Shown here: positions 32,682 to 41,472 of the stretch, in pieces
How positions within the stretch are numbered: the first letter of the stretch is position 1
How the letters are laid out: each line of letters begins with the position of its first letter
Assembly (NCBI GenBank): GCA_902762305.1
Contig: CACWNW010000024.1
Coordinates: forward strand, 1 to 58,166
Origin: Fibrobacter succinogenes
GTDB lineage: Bacteria; Fibrobacterota; Fibrobacteria; Fibrobacterales; Fibrobacteraceae
Direction of reading: 5' to 3'
Length of the DNA stretch: 58,166 nt
Position numbers and translations under genes: made by a program
The notes under the pieces: generated by a model
Database searches by the model: none
What the model was told of the DNA's origin: nothing
Seen by the model: the letters and a program-made list of their open reading frames with translations, nothing else

Positions 32682-35519
32682 TTAATGCGCTTCTAGCCAG
32701 TTCTCGCCGAAGCCGACGCTTGCGACGAGAGGCACCTTCAATTCCATGGCGCCTTCCATCTCGGATTTTACCATCTGGGCCATCGCTTCCACCTGGTCGC
32801 GGGGGCATTCGAACACGAGTTCGTCGTGCACCTGCAGCATCATCTTGAGCGGGAGCTTTTCTTCGTTGATGCGCTTCTGGATGCGTATCATCGCAATCTT
32901 GATGAGGTCGGCGGCGGAGCCCTGGACGGGAGTGTTCACGGCCATGCGCTCGGCCATTTGCGATTCCATGCGGTCACTGCTATCGATGCCTGCGATGTAG
33001 CGGCGGCGGCCCGACAGGGTTTCCACGTAGCCGTCGCGGTGGGCGGCCGCCTTGGTATCTTCGATAAACTGCTGTACGCCCTGATACATCCCGAAGTAAC
33101 CGTCGATGAAGTCCCTTGCCTGCGACATCGGGATTTTCAGGTCACGGGCGAGGCGGAAGGCCGTCATTCCGTAAAGCACACCGAAATTCACCACCTTCGC
33201 GTCGCGCCTCATGTCGCTCGTGACATCGACGAGATCCACCCCGTAAATCGCGGCAGCGGTGCGGGCGTGGATGTCGATTCCTTCCTTGTAACTTTCGATG
33301 AGCGCGGCATCGCCACTCAGGTGCGCAAGCATTCTGAGTTCAATCTGCGAGTAGTCTACCGCGAGAATCACGTTGTCCTTGCTCTGCGGCACGAACGAGG
33401 CGCGAATCTTCTTGCCTAAGTCGCTACGCACGGGGATGTTCTGCAGGTTCGGATCGCGGCTCGAAAGGCGCCCTGTCGCGGTTCCCCACTGGATAAAGCT
33501 TGTGTGGATGCGGCGCGTGTCTGGGTTCACCAGCGTGGGGAGCACCGTGATGTAGGTGCTCTGCATCTTCTTGAGTTCGCGGTACTCGATGACGGAGAAT
33601 ACGATCGGGTGCGGCGCACGGAACGAGAGCTCCTCGAGAACGACCGCGTCGGTGCTGCGCTTCTTGATTTCGGGCAGTCCGAGCGTATCGAAAAGTACGT
33701 CGCCTAACTGCTTGGGGGAACCGATATTGAATTCGACTCCCGCCATGTCGCATATTTCTTTCTCGAGATTCTCGATGCGGCGCTGCAACTCCTGTTCCAG
33801 CGTCTTGAGGGCGGGAACGTCAATCGCGACGCCGACCGTTTCCATCTGGTAGAGAACCTTCAGGAGCGGCATCTCCTGCGCGAAGAAGTACTTCACGTAG
33901 TCGAGCTTTTCGAGTTCCTTCTTGAGCGGCTCCCACAGGCGCAGCGTATAGACTGCATCTTCGGCGCCGTATTCCGTCGCGTCCTTGATGGGCGCGCGGT
34001 TGAACGTAATCTGATTCTTGCCGCGCCCGATGAGGTTCTCTATCGGAATCATCTCGTGCTGAAGGCGCTGCATCACCTGGTTGTCGAGGCCGAGGCCCGA
34101 TTGTCCCGGCGAAAGCATCCAGGCGGCAATGAGCGTGTCGATGATATTTGCACTGTCGATATCGGCCTGCGGAATCTTGAACGCGCGTGCGAGAACGTGC
34201 AAATCGAATTTCGCGTTGTGGAATACGAGCTCGCGCGGCTTCCCGGTGTTTTCCACCGGGGTAGCATCTGCGATGAATTCCTTGAACCAGTTCGCGACCT
34301 TGTTGAAGTCGAAGTTGCCGCCCTTGCTAGCGGGAAGTGGAAACCCGATTTCGTCGGTGTGCGCGAGCGGAATGTAGTAGCCCTTCGCTGGATCTGCCGA
34401 AAGGCAAAGCCCCACGATGTTGCATTGCATCGGGTCGAGCCCATCCGTTTCGGTATCGATACCTACGGTATTTGCAGCCGCGAATTCGGCCTTCATCTGT
34501 TCGAAAATTTCTTCGGTATCGACGCAGACGTACGTGGGCAAGTCTTCTACGGGGAAGCTTGCGGCAACGGGTTCGCCGTCCGTGCCATTTTCGCCAACGC
34601 CTTCTGCGCCTTCGCCGTCACGCACGAATCCCGCCTTGCTCGGGACTTTTTCCAGCAGGCGCAACAGGCTGTTGATTTCGTGGTCCTTGAACATCTGCGC
34701 GAGCGTATCTACGTGCAGGCCGTTGTATTCGAGTGCGTCCAGGTTCCCGCTGAATGCACGCTTGGTCTGGAGCGTCACGAGTTCGCGGCTCAGGAAAGCT
34801 TTCTCGCGGTTGTTTGCGAGGTTGTCGTGTAATCCCTTCTTGGTAATCTTGTCGAGGTTTGCGTACAGGTTGTCCATGTCGCCGTAGTCGTTCAGCAACT
34901 GGATGGCCGTCTTGGGGCCCACCTTCGGTACGCCGGGAACGTTGTCGCTCGCATCTCCCATGAGCGCGAGGTAGTCGCGAATCTTTTCCGGCGGGAGCCC
35001 ATACTTTTCCATCACCTGCTCGGGGCCGAAATCAATGCCGTCGGCACCCTTTGTCAAATGGAAAAGGTGAATCTTGTCCGTCACGATTTGCGACATGTCC
35101 TTGTCTTTACTGAGAATCACCACGTGGTCGAATCCCGCTTCGATGGCTGCCGTTGCGGTAGATGCCATCACGTCGTCGGCCTCGTAGCCCGGTTCCGAAA
35201 GCAGCGGGATTCCGCTGGCCTCGAGACTTTCTCCCAGGAGCGGCATCTGCGCCGCCATCTCTTCGGGCATTGGCCCGCGATTCGCCTTATAGTCGGGGTA
35301 AAGTTCGTGTCTGAAAGTCTTCGTGTGCGCCACGTCGCGTGCGATTGCGAAATGCGTGGGCTTGTGCTTAGCCAAGATGCGGAGCACAGCACCCCAGTAG
35401 CCGTGCATCATCGACACGTCTTCGCCCTGGCTGTTCTTGAGCGGGTTCTGCGAATACGCGTAGAACATGCGGAACGCGAGCGCGTAGGAATCGAGCAGTA
35501 ATAAAGTCTTTTCAGGCAT
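32682..35519 (-). CDS. polA: DNA polymerase I
   Basis: A 945-residue enzyme with all three domains. 5'-3' exonuclease (1 to about 290): LLLLDSYALAFRMFYAY, GYEADDVMAS, LMGDASDNVPGVPKVGPKTA. 3'-5' exonuclease with intact proofreading carboxylates (TVGIDTETDGLD). Polymerase A domain: LSSRDPNLQNIPVR, AVDYSQIELRMLAHLSGD, RRDAKVVNFGVLYGM and MLQVHDELVFE. The start MPEKTLLLLDS (35519) is preferred to an ATG 14 codons upstream because it fits the family. It is used in repair and Okazaki-fragment processing. The stop lies inside the partial hairpin repeat at 32664-32682. Confidence 0.96.
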   Translation of the reverse strand: MPEKTLLLLDSYALAFRMFYAYSQNPLKNSQGEDVSMMHGYWGAVLRILAKHKPTHFAIARDVAHTKTFRHELYPDYKANRGPMPEEMAAQMPLLGESLEASGIPLLSEPGYEADDVMASTATAAIEAGFDHVVILSKDKDMSQIVTDKIHLFHLTKGADGIDFGPEQVMEKYGLPPEKIRDYLALMGDASDNVPGVPKVGPKTAIQLLNDYGDMDNLYANLDKITKKGLHDNLANNREKAFLSRELVTLQTKRAFSGNLDALEYNGLHVDTLAQMFKDHEINSLLRLLEKVPSKAGFVRDGEGAEGVGENGTDGEPVAASFPVEDLPTYVCVDTEEIFEQMKAEFAAANTVGIDTETDGLDPMQCNIVGLCLSADPAKGYYIPLAHTDEIGFPLPASKGGNFDFNKVANWFKEFIADATPVENTGKPRELVFHNAKFDLHVLARAFKIPQADIDSANIIDTLIAAWMLSPGQSGLGLDNQVMQRLQHEMIPIENLIGRGKNQITFNRAPIKDATEYGAEDAVYTLRLWEPLKKELEKLDYVKYFFAQEMPLLKVLYQMETVGVAIDVPALKTLEQELQRRIENLEKEICDMAGVEFNIGSPKQLGDVLFDTLGLPEIKKRSTDAVVLEELSFRAPHPIVFSVIEYRELKKMQSTYITVLPTLVNPDTRRIHTSFIQWGTATGRLSSRDPNLQNIPVRSDLGKKIRASFVPQSKDNVILAVDYSQIELRMLAHLSGDAALIESYKEGIDIHARTAAAIYGVDLVDVTSDMRRDAKVVNFGVLYGMTAFRLARDLKIPMSQARDFIDGYFGMYQGVQQFIEDTKAAAHRDGYVETLSGRRRYIAGIDSSDRMESQMAERMAVNTPVQGSAADLIKIAMIRIQKRINEEKLPLKMMLQVHDELVFECPRDQVEAMAQMVKSEMEGAMELKVPLVASVGFGENWLEAH

Positions 35520-35567
35520 ATTTCGAATGTAGAAAAAATGTCTGTCTGGGTCGATGCGCAAGCGCCC

Positions 35568-36230
35568 TTAAATGAAGAATTTCTGGTTTATCTCGATTTC
35601 AATCCCCACGTAATGCGGGCCGAATTTCTTACGCAATGATGTGGTGAGCCCGTCGGAGGTTCCCTTGTACGGGTAGTTGAAACGGACCTTCATGTGCGGG
35701 TGAAGTCGCTTGATTTCGTCCTTGATGACTTGTGCGTATTTTCGTTCCAGCGGACGCGCTGGGTCGTACAGGATTCCGATGTCGGTATTGCGGGGCTTGC
35801 CGTTCAGTACGGGTGTGAAGCTGTGTATGCCGAGGTGGACAATCGCGGCGCCTTTATTGCCCGAGGCCTTGGTGCCTTTGTCGATATTGCTCATCACGAA
35901 CTTTTCTATGTTCTCGCGGTATTCCATCCAGTATTTTATCGCTGCGGCTTTCGCCTTTTCGGCGGCTGCTTTGTTGCGGGTCTCGAGTTCCCCATAATAT
36001 TCGCTGAAGGCACTTTTGTTTGTGATGGTGCGGTTCAGGTCCACGAACAGGCGCGAGAACTTTCCTTCGCAGCTAAATTCGGGCTTGGCGAAATTTACCA
36101 ACTTGCGGAATACGGCAAGTGCCCCGATGTCGTAGGCTCGGTGGGTTTCTTGTATATCTGTCGGTACAAACTTCTTGAATGATGCGGGTAGGCGATTGCT
36201 CGCGTGCTCGCATGTAAGAATCAGTTTCAT
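35568..36230 (-). CDS. N-formylglutamate amidohydrolase-like protein
   Basis: A 220-residue protein of the FGase family, zinc-dependent amidohydrolases related to peptidoglycan amidases. Markers: LILTCEHASNRLP at the start, THRAYDIGALAVF, SRLFVDLNRT and VHLGIHSFTPVLNG. The substrate is probably not N-formylglutamate, since no histidine degradation genes are near. Instead it belongs to a cluster with an ATP-grasp ligase, a GCS2 ligase and a C39-like peptidase, so it may hydrolyse an amide product of that system. Its start shares a base with the stop of the preceding phosphatase gene, so translation is coupled. Confidence 0.85.
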   Translation of the reverse strand: MKLILTCEHASNRLPASFKKFVPTDIQETHRAYDIGALAVFRKLVNFAKPEFSCEGKFSRLFVDLNRTITNKSAFSEYYGELETRNKAAAEKAKAAAIKYWMEYRENIEKFVMSNIDKGTKASGNKGAAIVHLGIHSFTPVLNGKPRNTDIGILYDPARPLERKYAQVIKDEIKRLHPHMKVRFNYPYKGTSDGLTTSLRKKFGPHYVGIEIEINQKFFI

Positions 36231-37579
36231 TATTTCAACCTGTCCTTCAAATCGGAAATCTCTTGTGAAGTCAATCCGATTTTTTTCAGGTATTTTTCCG
36301 TCGCCGGAGCCCAGTCTGCATTCTGGATATCGGGAACTTCGATTCCCTCCGCATGGTAGACTGCTTGCAGGTTTCTTGTGACGACGGCCTTGAAGAAATC
36401 GACTTGCTTTTCGTTCAGGTGTACCTGACGGCCGTCGATGACATTGTAGTAGTTGCTAAAAGTCTTCGCGTAGTCTGCCTGGAGATCTTCGGAGGTGGCT
36501 CCCATGAGCGCTTCCAGAATGGCGATTGTAAAACCGGTGCGGTCCATGCCGTAAGTGCAGTGTGCCAGGTAGGGGCCTTCGTGTTCGATCATGAAGCGGA
36601 ACCCTCTTGCAAGCCCTTCCTTGAAAGGCGTGGAGAAAAATTCTACGGGCAAGGCCAAGAAGATGACGTTTTGTGTCGCATAATAAGAATTGTCGAAGTT
36701 CCGGAAGGATCTGGCGGAATTTTCCGAATCGGCCAGGTTGATAAATGTGGCGACACCAGCATTTTTCGCGAGGGAGTCTACATAGGAATTGCGACCGAGG
36801 CCTGGGTCTATGGGGCTGGATGAACGGTAGAGTCTCTTCTCGCCCATGCCAGTGGTGCGGACTTCCCTGAAATTGGCGAATTCTTCAATAGAAAGGTCTG
36901 GGTAGTTTTCTGTATAGTAATACATGTTCTGGAAATTGCTCATTTCGAGGCCGAACAGAAAACCGCCCTTTTCTTTCATGGATATAGTGACGTTGATGGG
37001 AGCTTTATCGGGGGTGATTCCAAATATTTCCGCAAGGTACCCGTTATGGATAGACAAAGTCAGGTAATCGTTACCTCTTATTGCCGAAATAAAGAACCAT
37101 GCGATAGGTACATTGCTGGAGTGTTCGGCAATAGGTATGTCGACCGTGTCGTAGCCGTCTATCGCCAAGGTTACGATGTCGCCGTGTTCGAATTTTGTCA
37201 AGAAGGAATCTGCCGAATAGAATAGGTACAGGTTGCCGGAAGATATTCCGTTTTCAAAAAGGGTGAGGTGAAGGTCGGAACTTGCAGTATCTGCTTCTGC
37301 GGAATCAACCTCTGTCGTATCTTCTGGTGCAATCGTACCGGTTTTTACAGAGTCTCCAATTGCAGCGGTATCTGCTTGTGTTGTGTCTTGAACTGCGGTA
37401 GAGTCGGTTCCGTCTGTTTGCGAAACCGTGGCGATTTTATCGGCATCTTCCTGTGAGGCTTGAGGCTCCGCAATATCTTGAAGGTCTGTGAACGATACGG
37501 AATTGCTGCAGGCAACAAAAACCATTGTGCAGAAAAGGAATGCTGCAAGAATCGAGCACTTCTTTGTCATCTGGAACAT
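36230..37579 (-). CDS. Lipoprotein tyrosine phosphatase (Y_phosphatase3 type)
   Basis: A 449-residue lipoprotein (lipobox VFVAC, Cys24 counted from 37579; a start at Met4 is also possible). An acidic Thr/Asp/Gln-rich linker (about 30-110) leads to a beta-rich region, then a phosphatase domain. The P-loop AHCTYGMDRTG has catalytic Cys341 and the CX5R pattern, as in bacterial Y_phosphatase3/PTP enzymes that act on phosphotyrosine or phosphoinositides. The signature GLGRNSYVDSLAKNAGVATFINLADSE precedes it. The outer location suggests an extracytoplasmic substrate. It sits oddly between the GCS2 gene and the amidohydrolase gene, and overlaps the latter by one base. Confidence 0.82.
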   Translation of the reverse strand: MFQMTKKCSILAAFLFCTMVFVACSNSVSFTDLQDIAEPQASQEDADKIATVSQTDGTDSTAVQDTTQADTAAIGDSVKTGTIAPEDTTEVDSAEADTASSDLHLTLFENGISSGNLYLFYSADSFLTKFEHGDIVTLAIDGYDTVDIPIAEHSSNVPIAWFFISAIRGNDYLTLSIHNGYLAEIFGITPDKAPINVTISMKEKGGFLFGLEMSNFQNMYYYTENYPDLSIEEFANFREVRTTGMGEKRLYRSSSPIDPGLGRNSYVDSLAKNAGVATFINLADSENSARSFRNFDNSYYATQNVIFLALPVEFFSTPFKEGLARGFRFMIEHEGPYLAHCTYGMDRTGFTIAILEALMGATSEDLQADYAKTFSNYYNVIDGRQVHLNEKQVDFFKAVVTRNLQAVYHAEGIEVPDIQNADWAPATEKYLKKIGLTSQEISDLKDRLK

Positions 37580-37641
37580 ACGACCCCTCGTTGACAGTTT
37601 ATGATGGTGATTTTGGGTGGGACTCCTTGAAATATATTCTT

Positions 37642-38868
37642 TTATAATCCGTATAGTCTATTTTCTGCCAAACATTTTGCCAATTTTCCGTATTCATACA
37701 CGAAATCGTCCCGGTCGGGGTCGGCGCCGACAGCCTTGACGAGGGCGCTGGCGAGGGTTCCGCGCTTGAACATGCTGGCGAGCAGTTCCTGAGAGTGCGA
37801 TGAAATTTTGTTTTTTACCCTGTCGGTGATTTTTTGGATAAGCTCTCCGGCGGTGATTTCGCTGGCGTCTACACCCCAAATTTTCAGGTAGCCGCGGTCG
37901 CTGATTACCGTCTTTTCGGCGGAATGCGTCGTGCTGAGCAGAATTTTTGCCAGGGAATCCGTATCAAGCGCTCGAATTTGCGAATCATTTGCAAATTCTC
38001 CTTCCGCAAGGCCTTTCAAGACGGCGACTTCCCATTCGGCAATCGCGATGTCTGCATCGGGGCATTCCTGGATGTCGACCAGGCGGATTTCCACGGCTCC
38101 TCGGTCGAAGCGGGCGATTGCTCCGCGGCTGTTCAAGAAGAAGTGGTTCAGCAGGTGCTCGGGGTCGTACGGCGCGATGTCCGCCTTCACGCGGTTGAAA
38201 ATCTGCTCCTCGTAATCCTTGTAGGTAAACACCGCTTCGGGGATGACCTTCCCGGTGATGCTCGGAATCTTCTCCTGGTTGTGGCGGTAGGTTTCGATGC
38301 GTCCGTCCAGGTAACCGCAGTATTTGCCGTCCAGGAACGGGCTCGATGCCGCAACGGCGGGAATCAATGGCAACAGCGCGCGTATCGCCCCGTGCAGTTT
38401 TCCGAATTCCTCGTCGCCGTGGAACGAAAGGTTGATGTGGGTGGATTGCAGGTTCGCCCAGCCGTGACCCTTGCAGTTGAAAATGCGGTCGTATGTCTCG
38501 TAGATGTCGAGGCAATCGTAGGGCCAGAGCTTCATTTCGGCGGGGTCCATGAAGGGGTGCGCTGCCGTGGGCAAGAGCATCGCGTTGATGCTCTTGAGCG
38601 ATTCGTTCGCTTTCAGGATTTCCTTGTGGAAAGTTTTTCCCAGATGGTGGAGGCTTTCGACGGGTTCGGCGCACTTGAATTCCAGCACATGGCTCACGAG
38701 TTCATTCGAAAGCCCGATGGGGCCGTGTTCCACGTCCGAGAGCTGCTCGCCCTTTTCATTTTTTCCAAGAGGTACATCGGCGCGGGGGAGCACATTCAGG
38801 GAGTTGCGATCCACGATCATGTACTCCATCTCGATGCCGTAACGTTGCCAAAGTTTGTAATTAGTCAT
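37642..38868 (-). CDS. GCS2-family carboxylate-amine ligase
   Basis: A 408-residue ligase of the glutamate-cysteine ligase type 2 superfamily, which uses ATP to join a carboxylate to an amine. Markers: YGIEMEYMIVD at the start (the metal-binding ExE), STHINLSFHG, YRHNQEKIPSITGKVIPE and ARFDRGAVEIRLVDIQECPDAD. Real gamma-glutamylcysteine synthesis is possible, but the neighbours (ATP-grasp ligase, peptidase, amidohydrolase) point to a specialised peptide or amide. The 5' end carries an ATGACTAAT repeat shared with the palindromic intergenic element upstream. Confidence 0.82.
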   Translation of the reverse strand: MTNYKLWQRYGIEMEYMIVDRNSLNVLPRADVPLGKNEKGEQLSDVEHGPIGLSNELVSHVLEFKCAEPVESLHHLGKTFHKEILKANESLKSINAMLLPTAAHPFMDPAEMKLWPYDCLDIYETYDRIFNCKGHGWANLQSTHINLSFHGDEEFGKLHGAIRALLPLIPAVAASSPFLDGKYCGYLDGRIETYRHNQEKIPSITGKVIPEAVFTYKDYEEQIFNRVKADIAPYDPEHLLNHFFLNSRGAIARFDRGAVEIRLVDIQECPDADIAIAEWEVAVLKGLAEGEFANDSQIRALDTDSLAKILLSTTHSAEKTVISDRGYLKIWGVDASEITAGELIQKITDRVKNKISSHSQELLASMFKRGTLASALVKAVGADPDRDDFVYEYGKLAKCLAENRLYGL

Positions 38869-38950
38869 TAGTCATTAGTTGTTAGTTAAAGTTAGGCGGC
38901 GAAGCCGCGATTATAAAAAGCCAATGACCATTGACTAATGACTATTGACC
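38861..38950. repeat. AT-rich palindromic repeat around the GCS2 start
   Basis: TTAGTCATTAGTCATTAGTT (38861-38880) is complementary in part to ACTAATGACTATTGACC (38934-38950), with GGCGGC-GAA-GCCGCG in the loop region. The left arm runs into the first codons of the GCS2 gene. Confidence 0.65.
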
Positions 38951-38977
38951 TTTTATATGATTTTTTTATCCGGAATC

Positions 38978-40483
38978 TTAGAACCATTCCCTCTCGTGTT
39001 GCTGCAGTTTATGCTGGGCAGCGTTCATGCGTTCCTCGATGCGGTGGCGCAGCGACCTCATGACGGCGAGATACACCTTGCTTTTTCCCACGCCGTCTTC
39101 GATGCCCGCGTCAATACTCGGGTTGTCGTTCACCTCGATTACAATCGGGTGCCCGTGCCATTCCTTCAAGTCGACACCATAGAGCCCGTTGCCGATGAGA
39201 CTGCAGATGCGCAGTGCCGTCTTCACGATTCCGTGCGGCACCATCTCGATAGGTATGCTCTCGCACTTGCCCGAGAACGATTCACTCTGCTTGTCGTCGC
39301 TTTCCCAGTTGTAGATTTGCCAGTGACCTTTCGCCATATGGTACTTGCAGGCGTATAGCGGTTTGCCGTCGAGCACGCCCACGCGCCAGTCGAATTCCGT
39401 CGGCGTAAATTCCTGTGCAATCAGCAGGTCGCTGTGCTCGAACATTTCGTCGAGAATTTGCTCGAGTTCTTCCTTGTTGGTCGCCTTCTTCACGCCCATC
39501 GAAAAGCTCGAATCGGGCGACTTGATGACCATCGGGAACCCGATTTCTTTGGCGAGCGTGTGGCGGTTTTCGGCATGCGCGATAATCGTCTTCGGCGAAT
39601 GGATTTTTGCCGCCTGCATGAGTTCCTGCAGGTACACCTTGTTTGAACAGCGCAGAATGCTGTCTGGGTCGTCGATGACGGCGATTCCCAGCGACTGCGC
39701 GCGACGTGCGAAACTGTAGGTGTAGTGGTTTACGTTCGTCGTCTCGCGGATAAACAGCGCGTCAAATTCGCCCACGCGCGGGTAGTCCTTGCGGGTAATC
39801 ATCTCCACGCGGAATCCCGTGTCTTCCGCCGCCTTCACAAAATGCTGTATGGCTTCCGCGTTGCTCGGCGGCTCCACTTCGTCCGGGTTCGTGAGGATGG
39901 CGAGGTCGTACAGGTAATCTTCTTCCCTGCTCGATGCATAGCGGGTCTTTTCGAAGTATTCCTGCGCGAACTTGTCGACGAATTCCATGTGCGATTCGGG
40001 AATTTCGTCCACGCAAATCGGGCGGATGCTCTGGATGAACCATTTCTGCTTGAAAACGAATTTCGCGCGCAGGAGCGGCGCCTGGAACAGGCGGTAAAGT
40101 TCCTGCGAAAGTTCCAGGTATTGCGGGCTCACGTTCTGCCCAAAATAAATCGAGAGTACGAATTCCGTGCCGGTGAGTTTGTGGAAACTTTTCTGAATCA
40201 GGTTGTCGATTTCGTCGGAGATATGCTTGATTACCGCCGGGGCCTTGAAATCGCGCATATTCTTGACGCCCGGGATAACCTTGTGCCCGCGGGCTTCGGC
40301 CAGGAGCGACACGTAGTAGCCCTTGCTCTGGTAACTGTAATCGCGGCAGAGGTTGAATACGCGCAGGTTGCGTTCGTTCGTGTACTTGCTCGAAATCAGG
40401 TAGTCCTGTGCCGAAATGATGTCGATGCCTGGAACGTGCAATTTCCAGTTTTTGGGGTTGTTTACTACGATAAGTTTCTTCAT
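38978..40483 (-). CDS. RimK-like ATP-grasp ligase with RLAN-type N-terminal domain
   Basis: A 501-residue protein. The first 200 residues (IVVNNPKNWKLHVPGIDIIS...FNLCRDYSYQSKGYYVSLLA) match the RimK-like ATP-grasp N-terminal (RLAN) domain. The ATP-grasp domain follows: FPMVIKSPDSSFSMGVKKA, LIAQEFTPTEFDWRVGVLDG and the Mg-binding VIEVNDNPSIDAGIE. Enzymes of this type form amide bonds between amino acids or onto protein ends. Iyer, Aravind and co-workers (2009) predicted that RLAN ligases work with GCS2 ligases, peptidases and amidohydrolases, the set seen here. Product unknown. Confidence 0.85.
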   Translation of the reverse strand: MKKLIVVNNPKNWKLHVPGIDIISAQDYLISSKYTNERNLRVFNLCRDYSYQSKGYYVSLLAEARGHKVIPGVKNMRDFKAPAVIKHISDEIDNLIQKSFHKLTGTEFVLSIYFGQNVSPQYLELSQELYRLFQAPLLRAKFVFKQKWFIQSIRPICVDEIPESHMEFVDKFAQEYFEKTRYASSREEDYLYDLAILTNPDEVEPPSNAEAIQHFVKAAEDTGFRVEMITRKDYPRVGEFDALFIRETTNVNHYTYSFARRAQSLGIAVIDDPDSILRCSNKVYLQELMQAAKIHSPKTIIAHAENRHTLAKEIGFPMVIKSPDSSFSMGVKKATNKEELEQILDEMFEHSDLLIAQEFTPTEFDWRVGVLDGKPLYACKYHMAKGHWQIYNWESDDKQSESFSGKCESIPIEMVPHGIVKTALRICSLIGNGLYGVDLKEWHGHPIVIEVNDNPSIDAGIEDGVGKSKVYLAVMRSLRHRIEERMNAAQHKLQQHEREWF

Positions 40484-40496
40484 GATTTTTTGCTCT

Positions 40497-40578
40497 CGTC
40501 ATCCTGACCTCGTAGGGGGAAGCATCCAGGTCGGACTATTCTTGTCTGGATCCTTCGGCTGCGCCTCTCAGGATGACG
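40497..40578. repeat. Double inverted GTCATCC repeat (82 bp palindrome)
   Basis: CGTCATCCTGA at the left end and TCAGGATGACG at the right are complementary, and an inner CATCCAG/CTGGATC pair lies between. It is two dispersed repeats head to head. It separates the C39-like gene from the ATP-grasp gene, so it may weaken read-through or act as an mRNA hairpin. Confidence 0.8.
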
Positions 40579-40586
40579 TTTTTTGT

Positions 40587-41282
40587 TTATTTCTTTTCTA
40601 TCACCAGTACATTCCCATCATATGTCATGACGCCAAGCAAAATGCTGTGAATGAGTCTAAACTTGTCGACCTTGTAGTAGGGCTTCTTGTGGAGCGGGTT
40701 GGTGCCGTCGGGGTCGGCGACCAGGAACTGCTTCTTGTCGTCGATGCCGTAAACCACCACGAAGTGCCCCATGGGCTCGCCGTGAATGTCGTCGAATACG
40801 GAGCGGTCGTCCTTGCCGGTAAACTCGCGCATGCTGCGGTACAGGTAGGTGGCCGAAAGCCCGCAAAGAACAGGGACGCCCTTCTTGAAGTACTTCTCGA
40901 ACATGGCGGCGCGCAGATCCTCGAACGCGACCTTTCCGCCCAGGTCAATGAAGCGGATGTATGCCTCGATGGCCTTGCGGAGCTTGGGCGCGTGCTTTGC
41001 CTTGTGCAGGAGTTCCAGTTTCGCCTTCAGTTCCGGCATGCTGAGCTCGCTCCACGTGGGGTCCAAGAGCGTCAGGTTGTAGGAGTGTAGCGTGACCTTG
41101 AACCCGCGCTTGAGAGCATCAATGCCGAGGAATACGCCGAGCGTCCCGCCGTCTTCCAGAAACTCAATTTCAGAAATAAGCTGCTTTAGAGAAATCTTGT
41201 AGCCGAGGTGGCTGTACACCGCCTGAAGGCTGGTCGGCCCGCATGTCACGTCGTCGGGCTGCTGTAGAATCTTGATGTCCAT
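40587..41282 (-). CDS. C39-like cysteine peptidase
   Basis: A 231-residue papain-fold peptidase of the C39-like type. The catalytic Cys14 is in QQPDDVTCGPTSLQAVYSHL, His is in GEPMGHFVVVYGID, and Asp is in FLVADPDG. It is a stand-alone domain: no ABC transporter part, no transmembrane segment and no signal peptide, so it acts in the cytoplasm. It is the first gene of the minus-strand cluster with the ATP-grasp ligase and the GCS2 ligase, and may trim or transfer a peptide made by them. It is separated from the ligase by the palindrome at 40497-40578. Confidence 0.82.
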   Translation of the reverse strand: MDIKILQQPDDVTCGPTSLQAVYSHLGYKISLKQLISEIEFLEDGGTLGVFLGIDALKRGFKVTLHSYNLTLLDPTWSELSMPELKAKLELLHKAKHAPKLRKAIEAYIRFIDLGGKVAFEDLRAAMFEKYFKKGVPVLCGLSATYLYRSMREFTGKDDRSVFDDIHGEPMGHFVVVYGIDDKKQFLVADPDGTNPLHKKPYYKVDKFRLIHSILLGVMTYDGNVLVIEKK

Positions 41283-41472
41283 CGTATTGCCTTTAATTGC
41301 CTTTTAAGCCGGAGGTATATCCGTTCTCGTCTGGCGGCTGTCGGGATGTTTTCCCGGGTCGTCGATGGGGTGGCTAAATAATACCAATTTTTGCGGCTTT
41401 TGGCTTGCTATTGCCTGGAACGGGTATGTGGGAATCTATATTTGCAAAGGAACGTATGGGTAGGAGATGTTT

